Source of the DNA: Bog-473 sp963741995
GTDB lineage: Bacteria > Actinomycetota > Acidimicrobiia > Acidimicrobiales > RAAP-2
Reading direction: 5' to 3'
Assembly (NCBI GenBank): GCA_963741995.1
Contig: CAVUKI010000001.1
Coordinates: 434,001 to 498,000 of the forward strand
DNA: 64,000 bases
The position numbers and the translations under genes were made by a program. How positions within the stretch are numbered: the first letter of the stretch is position 1; each line of letters begins with the position of its first letter. Under the pieces are notes generated by a model. The model had not been told where the DNA came from. It saw only the letters and a list, made by a program, of their open reading frames with translations, and did no database searches. Below, piece by piece: positions 60,028 to 64,000 of this stretch.

Positions 60028-61515
60028 TCACACTGCCGGCAGCAGCCCTTCCTCACGAAGAAGCACCTCCTGAGCGTCCGCCTGCCGTGACAGCTTGGCG
60101 TGGGCCAGGAGGTAGTAAACGGCGCCACCGACGCTCATCCCCAGGAACACGCTGAAGTCGGCTCCGTTGTTGTGGTACGTCACCTCGTTCAGCCAATGGG
60201 GAAGGTGGAATGTGGCGGAGAGGGCCGATACAGCGGCGAACATCCCGATCACCTGGGCGATGATCGCAGGCCAGAAGACGCCACCGGAGCTCCAGTACAA
60301 CGACGTCGGCCCTGTGTTTTGGAGTTCGCTCGGCACGTACCGGAAGCGACGGAGCGCCCAGTCGACCAGGAAGATGGCGACCCACGGCGCGATCCAGACG
60401 ATGACGACGTCGACGAAGTCTTCGAGGTACGTCGTGAACGACGAGCTGAAGATGGCGTACATGGTGACGCCCAGGGCAATGACGCAGTCAATGAGCACGG
60501 CGTGGTACCGCTTCACCGGAAGGCCGATGGCCTGCAGGGTGATGCCCGACGAGTACATGTCGAGGCTGTTGATGGCGAAGAGCTGCACGATGGCGAAGAC
60601 GAGGAACACCACCACGAACCAGGCCGGAATGAAGCCTTGGTGCGCCAGGGGTAGGAGGCCCCCCGAGCCCGTCCCGATGTTGAGGAGGAAAGTCCCGACC
60701 ACAGCACCCAGGGTCATGATGAGGATCTCGGGCACAGCGGTCCCGAGGAAGACCCAGCCGACAAGGCCCTTCTTTGAGGTGTCGGGCGGGCAGTAGCGGG
60801 TGTAATCGTTACCGCACTCAGTCCAACCGAGGCCGCTCAGCGCGATGGTGAACGCCAGGCCGGCCAAGTAGAGCTGCCAGCCCGCGCCGTGGTGCACTGC
60901 GTTCAGCTGCGCGTGCGGGATAGCGAAACCGAGGAGGATCGCGAACAGCACGACGAAGGGGACGATGAGGAGGCGTAGCGACTTGACGATGGCTGCGTGG
61001 CCCAGGAACGGGAGGATGCCTTGAATGAGCACCGCCACGATCACCAGAATGACCTTGGCCGGGTCGCCCGGGTTGAACCCGCCCTTGACCATCAGCACCA
61101 GGGCGGCACCGACGATGAGGATCAGGCCCTCGACTTCGAAGCCGATCTGGGTGACCCAGTTGAAGAATGAGATCGGTCGCGACCCATTGGGCCCGAACGC
61201 TGCCCGGTTGATGGCAAAGACCGATGTGCCGGCATCCGGACCCTGGAGCGAGCACAGCCCGAGCAACAGGAAGGACAGGTTGCCAATGATGATGAGGGAG
61301 AGCGCCTGGGCAAAGGTGAACCCGAAGGTCATCAGAATGGCGCCATAAATGAAATATTCGACCTGGACACTGGCTCCGGCCCACATGCCGAAGATGTCCT
61401 TGGGTCCAGCCCAACGCTCGTCGAGCGGGATGAAATCGATCCCGTGCTGTTCGACGGTGAAGGGATCCTCCACGGTCGGTTCATGAATGACCGCCAAGTC
61501 CTCGCCAATTGCCAC
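60028..61515 (-). CDS. NCS1-type purine/cytosine permease
   Basis: A 495-residue membrane transporter with about 12 helices. FIPLDERWAGPKDIFGMWAGASVQVEYF is the NCS1 N-terminal signature; SLQGPDAGTSVFAINRAAFGPNGSR and FFNWVTQIGFEVEGL carry substrate and Na+-site residues. NCS1 proteins import nucleobases such as cytosine, allantoin or uracil; specificity is not decided here, but the cytosine-deaminase-like neighbour suggests cytosine. GTG 61515 has a strong AGGAGGT site 5-11 nt upstream. A perfect palindrome lies 20 bp further upstream in the presumed leader. Confidence 0.9.
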   Translation of the reverse strand: MAIGEDLAVIHEPTVEDPFTVEQHGIDFIPLDERWAGPKDIFGMWAGASVQVEYFIYGAILMTFGFTFAQALSLIIIGNLSFLLLGLCSLQGPDAGTSVFAINRAAFGPNGSRPISFFNWVTQIGFEVEGLILIVGAALVLMVKGGFNPGDPAKVILVIVAVLIQGILPFLGHAAIVKSLRLLIVPFVVLFAILLGFAIPHAQLNAVHHGAGWQLYLAGLAFTIALSGLGWTECGNDYTRYCPPDTSKKGLVGWVFLGTAVPEILIMTLGAVVGTFLLNIGTGSGGLLPLAHQGFIPAWFVVVFLVFAIVQLFAINSLDMYSSGITLQAIGLPVKRYHAVLIDCVIALGVTMYAIFSSSFTTYLEDFVDVVIVWIAPWVAIFLVDWALRRFRYVPSELQNTGPTSLYWSSGGVFWPAIIAQVIGMFAAVSALSATFHLPHWLNEVTYHNNGADFSVFLGMSVGGAVYYLLAHAKLSRQADAQEVLLREEGLLPAV

Positions 61516-61860
61516 CGTTACCTCCTCCTCCTCCTCGTCGTCGCCTCCGCGGAGGCGACGACGCCGTACAGGGTGACCAGAGGACGGGCTCGTGCCCCAG
61601 GCTGCCCCCCGGCAGCCGCCTTCGGTCTCGCGTCCACACACCCACCTGTCAGGTCACGGCGCGCGTCCCTGGCGAGCGACCGAAAGGTGTGTCGCCCACA
61701 CAATGTGGGAAGGCGGGCACCCTGGTCAAGTGGAGGTTGTGAACGGTGCGTGAATCGCCGGTCCGTAGGCCAGAGGCGGCAGCCCGCGAACCGGCTGTCC
61801 GAGTCCGTAAAAGCCGGGCGTCCGGCCCCCGTGGACCCCGGCCAGTTGCCCGGGGGTAGC
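61516..61860. other. 345-bp non-coding stretch upstream of the NCS1 permease
   Basis: No frame resembles a protein. The part nearest the permease has a CTC-rich run and the perfect palindrome listed separately. The rest is ordinary GC-rich sequence with no recognised promoter, riboswitch or terminator. Confidence 0.6.
61536..61563. promoter_or_regulatory. Perfect 28-bp palindrome upstream of the NCS1 permease
   Basis: CGTCGTCGCCTCCG pairs with CGGAGGCGACGACG as an uninterrupted 14+14 inverted repeat. On the permease strand it lies 20 bp upstream of the GTG and just before the Shine-Dalgarno sequence. Roles may be an operator or, if transcribed, a hairpin that hides the ribosome-binding site; its perfect symmetry without a loop favours a DNA operator. 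No regulator gene for it is apparent in the window. Confidence 0.55.
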
Positions 61861-62352
61861 TCAGCGTTCGAGCTTGCCCCGCATGAAATCCACGGCCTTG
61901 TTCTGCATCTCTCGGGCCTGTTGTTCGATGAAGCGCTCGACGATCGGCCCGGCGCCGAAGATCTTGACCCGGGCGTCGAGCACGAAGGACTCGAGCGTGC
62001 TGTCACCGTCACGGGCCAACGCGATGCGGCCCTCAATCTGGGTCTTGTTCGCCATGGTGCCTGGCGTCATGGTGAAGGTGGTCGTCGTCGTGACCGGGTC
62101 GTAGGTGCTCACCTCGGTGGTGACCACCTCCTCGCCGAAGATCTTGCGCACGGGCCCGGGCATGTTGGGACGTTGCCCGTAGCGCAGCGTGCGCATCAAA
62201 CCGCTCCTCAGGTCGCCCTCCTGTGACACGACCTCGGCCGAGGTGGATCCGAGCGCGTCCAGGTGCATGCGAACGGCGAACTCCGGGTCGTAGTACAGGG
62301 TCCAGAAGGCCTCGGGCTCGCAGCTCCAGGTGTAGTCGAGAAAGAGCTTCAT
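61861..62352 (-). CDS. DUF2505-like SRPBCC protein
   Basis: A 163-residue START-like fold. MKLFLDYTWSCEPEAFWTLYYDPEFAVRMHLDALG and TMTPGTMANKTQIEGRIAL match the DUF2505 pattern in actinobacteria, ending with the C-terminal helix IVERFIEQQAREMQNKAVDFM. The hydrophobic pocket of such proteins binds lipids or aromatic compounds; the ligand is unknown. The ATG overlaps the SnoaL-like stop (ATGA). Last gene of the three-gene operon. Confidence 0.8.
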   Translation of the reverse strand: MKLFLDYTWSCEPEAFWTLYYDPEFAVRMHLDALGSTSAEVVSQEGDLRSGLMRTLRYGQRPNMPGPVRKIFGEEVVTTEVSTYDPVTTTTTFTMTPGTMANKTQIEGRIALARDGDSTLESFVLDARVKIFGAGPIVERFIEQQAREMQNKAVDFMRGKLER

Positions 62353-62825
62353 GGCGCCAGGTCGAAGAGCATGTGGTGGCCGAGATCACCGACCAGGTCG
62401 ATCGTGATGTGCATGGTGGCGACCTCCCAGCGACCGGCGACCTTCGTGTAGGTGTGCCGGTAGCGGCCGGCGATAACCGGCTGGAGCGCCAGTTCGCCCG
62501 GCACTGCTTGGAACACCGTGAAATAGGAGCGGCTCGATGCCGACTCGCCATCACCGGCCACGTCGACGATCACATTGGTCATCACGTGCTTCGTGCGGGG
62601 CGTCCCGTCCTCGTAGCGCCGCGTGGTGCGTGCGTACAGCGCTTCGATGGCCTCGCGGCCTGCCACGGCGTCACCGAACCCCTCGAAGGTGAGGGTGGCG
62701 TGGGCGAAGACCTCGGCCACCCCGGCGAAGTCGCCCGCGTCAATGCGCTCGGCGTAGGTGTAGATCAGCTTGGTGATCGCCTCGGTCGCCGTCTCTCGCA
62801 CGGACGCGATTGTGGCACCAATCAC
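62349..62825 (-). CDS. SnoaL-like (NTF2-fold) domain protein
   Basis: A 158-residue NTF2-like protein. EAITKLIYTYAERIDAGDFAGVAEVFAHATLTF and GRYRHTYTKVAGRWEVATMHITIDL are the opening and closing segments of the SnoaL_4 group. GTG 62825 overlaps the stop of the upstream oxidoreductase (GTGA); GTG 62801 would give a cleaner N-terminus eight residues shorter. Coupling on both sides indicates one operon with the FAD oxidoreductase and the DUF2505 protein. Confidence 0.83.
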   Translation of the reverse strand: MIGATIASVRETATEAITKLIYTYAERIDAGDFAGVAEVFAHATLTFEGFGDAVAGREAIEALYARTTRRYEDGTPRTKHVMTNVIVDVAGDGESASSRSYFTVFQAVPGELALQPVIAGRYRHTYTKVAGRWEVATMHITIDLVGDLGHHMLFDLAP

Positions 62826-64000
62826 TGCCCGAGGAGGCGCCCCATAGCCACGGCCAGTCGGCTCGGGCGTCCGTGGCGGGCCTCGCTGCGGTCGGCCAGC
62901 TTCATGGTCCACAGCCCCGCGTTCACGCCCAGCCAGCGCAGGGGCTCGGGCTCCCAGCGGGGGGAGACGTGCCCGACCCAGGGCAGGCGGGTGAGCGGCG
63001 TGTCGGCCCCGGTGATCAGATCAGCCAGCGTGCGCCCGGCCAGGTTGGTCGTTGACACCCCGTCGCCCACGTACCCTCCGGCCCAGGCCAGGCCGGTGGC
63101 GCGATCGACACCCACCGAGGAGTGCCAGTCGCGCGGGATGCCGAGCGGCCCGCCCCAGGCATGGGTGAAGCGGGCCTCCGCCACCTCGGGGAAGAGCTCG
63201 GCCAGCGTCTGGCGCAGCAGGGCGTGCACCGCTGGCTCGTTGTCGAACGCGGGGGAAATGGTCGATCCGTAGTGGTACGGCGCCCCCCGGCCCCCGAAGG
63301 CGATGCGGTCGTCAGCCGTGCGCTGGCCGTAAATGATCATGTGGCGGTGGTCGGCGAAGGTGGCCCGGCTCTCCAGTCCGGCCCGTGACCAGAAGTCCGC
63401 GCCGAGGGGCTCGGTAGCCACCATGAGGGAGTACACAGGGACAATGGCCCGTTCCAGCCGAGGCAGAGTCGGCGTCCAGGCCTCCGTTGCCCGCACCACA
63501 AATTCCGCCCGCACGGTTCCGCCGCGGGTCTGCGCCGAGGGGCGGTCGCCCGCCTCGCCGGCCTCAATGGCAAGCACCTCGGTGTGCTCGTAGATCTTCA
63601 CGCCAAGTCGCTCGACGGCATCTGCCAACCCGCGGGCCAAGAGCGCCGGCTGGACCACGGCGCAGTGCGGTGTGAACGTCGCGCCGAGCCCGCCCTCGGC
63701 TCCGATCAGTGCACGTGTCTCTTCGGGTCCGAGCCAGCGCAGGTCGTGCTCGCCGAATCCCAGTGCGCGTGACTCGTCGACTTCGTCCATCGCCCGCATC
63801 CGCTGGGCTTCGCTGCGCACGAGGTCGACCGAACCACCCTTCACGAAGTCGCATTCGATTCCTTCCCTCGCGGCACTGGCCCCGACGACGTCGACCGTCT
63901 CCTGCATGGCGCGCCGCATCGCCCGCATGGCTTCGAGCCCGTGCTGACGTGCCAGGGCGGCGTCGGAAGTGGCGAACAGCGCGGAGCACCAGCCGCCGTT
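62822..64000 (-). CDS. FAD-dependent oxidoreductase, D-amino-acid-oxidase (DAO) family (N-terminus outside window)
   Basis: About 392 residues are visible; the frame is open to the window edge. NGGWCSALFATSDAALARQHG, just inside the edge, is the substrate-domain entry seen in glycine-oxidase/D-amino-acid-dehydrogenase-type proteins. HCAVVQPALLARGLADAVERLGVKIYEHTEV and GLAWAGGYVGDGVSTTNLAGRTLADLI are the DAO C-terminal words with the FAD-binding Gly pattern. The missing N-terminus should hold the GxGxxG motif. Substrate unknown. First gene of an overlapping operon with a SnoaL-like and a DUF2505-like protein. Confidence 0.88.
   Translation of the reverse strand, partial: NGGWCSALFATSDAALARQHGLEAMRAMRRAMQETVDVVGASAAREGIECDFVKGGSVDLVRSEAQRMRAMDEVDESRALGFGEHDLRWLGPEETRALIGAEGGLGATFTPHCAVVQPALLARGLADAVERLGVKIYEHTEVLAIEAGEAGDRPSAQTRGGTVRAEFVVRATEAWTPTLPRLERAIVPVYSLMVATEPLGADFWSRAGLESRATFADHRHMIIYGQRTADDRIAFGGRGAPYHYGSTISPAFDNEPAVHALLRQTLAELFPEVAEARFTHAWGGPLGIPRDWHSSVGVDRATGLAWAGGYVGDGVSTTNLAGRTLADLITGADTPLTRLPWVGHVSPRWEPEPLRWLGVNAGLWTMKLADRSEARHGRPSRLAVAMGRLLGQ

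Noticed and set aside
61529..61542. CTC/GTC triplet run as an expanding microsatellite
   Set aside because: It is short and its right half is part of the palindrome; no repeat expansion is evident.
1..64000. CRISPR arrays, tRNA/rRNA genes, integrase or transposase genes, attachment sites
   Set aside because: None could be recognised. The only tandem repeats are the four 27-bp units, which are coding-like.

Overview
The window comes from a GC-rich chromosome with GTG/TTG starts, many 4-nt stop/start overlaps and several promoters whose -10 box lies 6-8 nt before an ATG, as in leaderless transcripts. Together with an actinobacterial-type LexA box, an imuA'-imuB-dnaE2 mutasome, cytochrome bd with CydDC, and abundant TauD, CaiB, SnoaL, VOC and SDR families, this points to an actinomycetote, perhaps an environmental Acidimicrobiia-like lineage (the class-level guess is inference). 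I found no rRNA, tRNA, CRISPR array, prophage or intact insertion sequence.

Layout. 0-25 kb is a mosaic of short metabolic units: an FtsX-type permease end, SDR, CadD-like and TauD-like genes, several alpha/beta hydrolases, a NagB-like isomerase beside a PLP dehydratase, a CNBD-Trx-TrxR fusion, pirin, CaiB plus Gfo/Idh/MocA, a questin-oxidase-like protein, an aldo/keto reductase, a divergent GntR/SecDF-P1-like pair with a shared operator, an amidohydrolase next to a TIM-barrel isomerase, and an OafA-type acyltransferase. 26-29 kb is a regulatory island: two PadR-membrane-protein operons and one ArsR-AHSA1 operon, each behind a palindromic operator. 29-37 kb carries a CPT-like kinase, a Tat-exported phospholipase-C-type phosphoesterase, a SRAP protein and, divergently, the SOS mutasome with a LexA box over its start codon.

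37-51 kb holds small EthD, VOC, SnoaL, DHFR-like and DinB proteins, an unrecognised 339-aa protein, a repeat protein of nine-residue units, then a minus-strand series: GH15 glycosidase, GMC oxidoreductase, NDH-2, SDR and a DAP-reductase-like protein. 51-57 kb is a tight cydDCAB operon. 57-62 kb groups nucleobase salvage: Upp, a nucleoside deaminase, a second phosphoribosyltransferase and an NCS1 permease. The window ends inside a D-amino-acid-oxidase-like gene leading a three-gene overlapping operon.

The most striking sequence-level observation is a run of single-base insertions between 45.7 and 51.0 kb that breaks five adjacent genes, with two more elsewhere and one apparent deletion. The encoded residues on both sides of each break remain family-like, so uncorrected sequence errors are more likely than decay, but only reads can decide. 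I see no convincing wholly new system. The most promising candidates are the PadR/membrane-protein modules, the GntR/SecDF-P1-like pair, the lone degenerate LCP-like protein and the nine-residue repeat protein.
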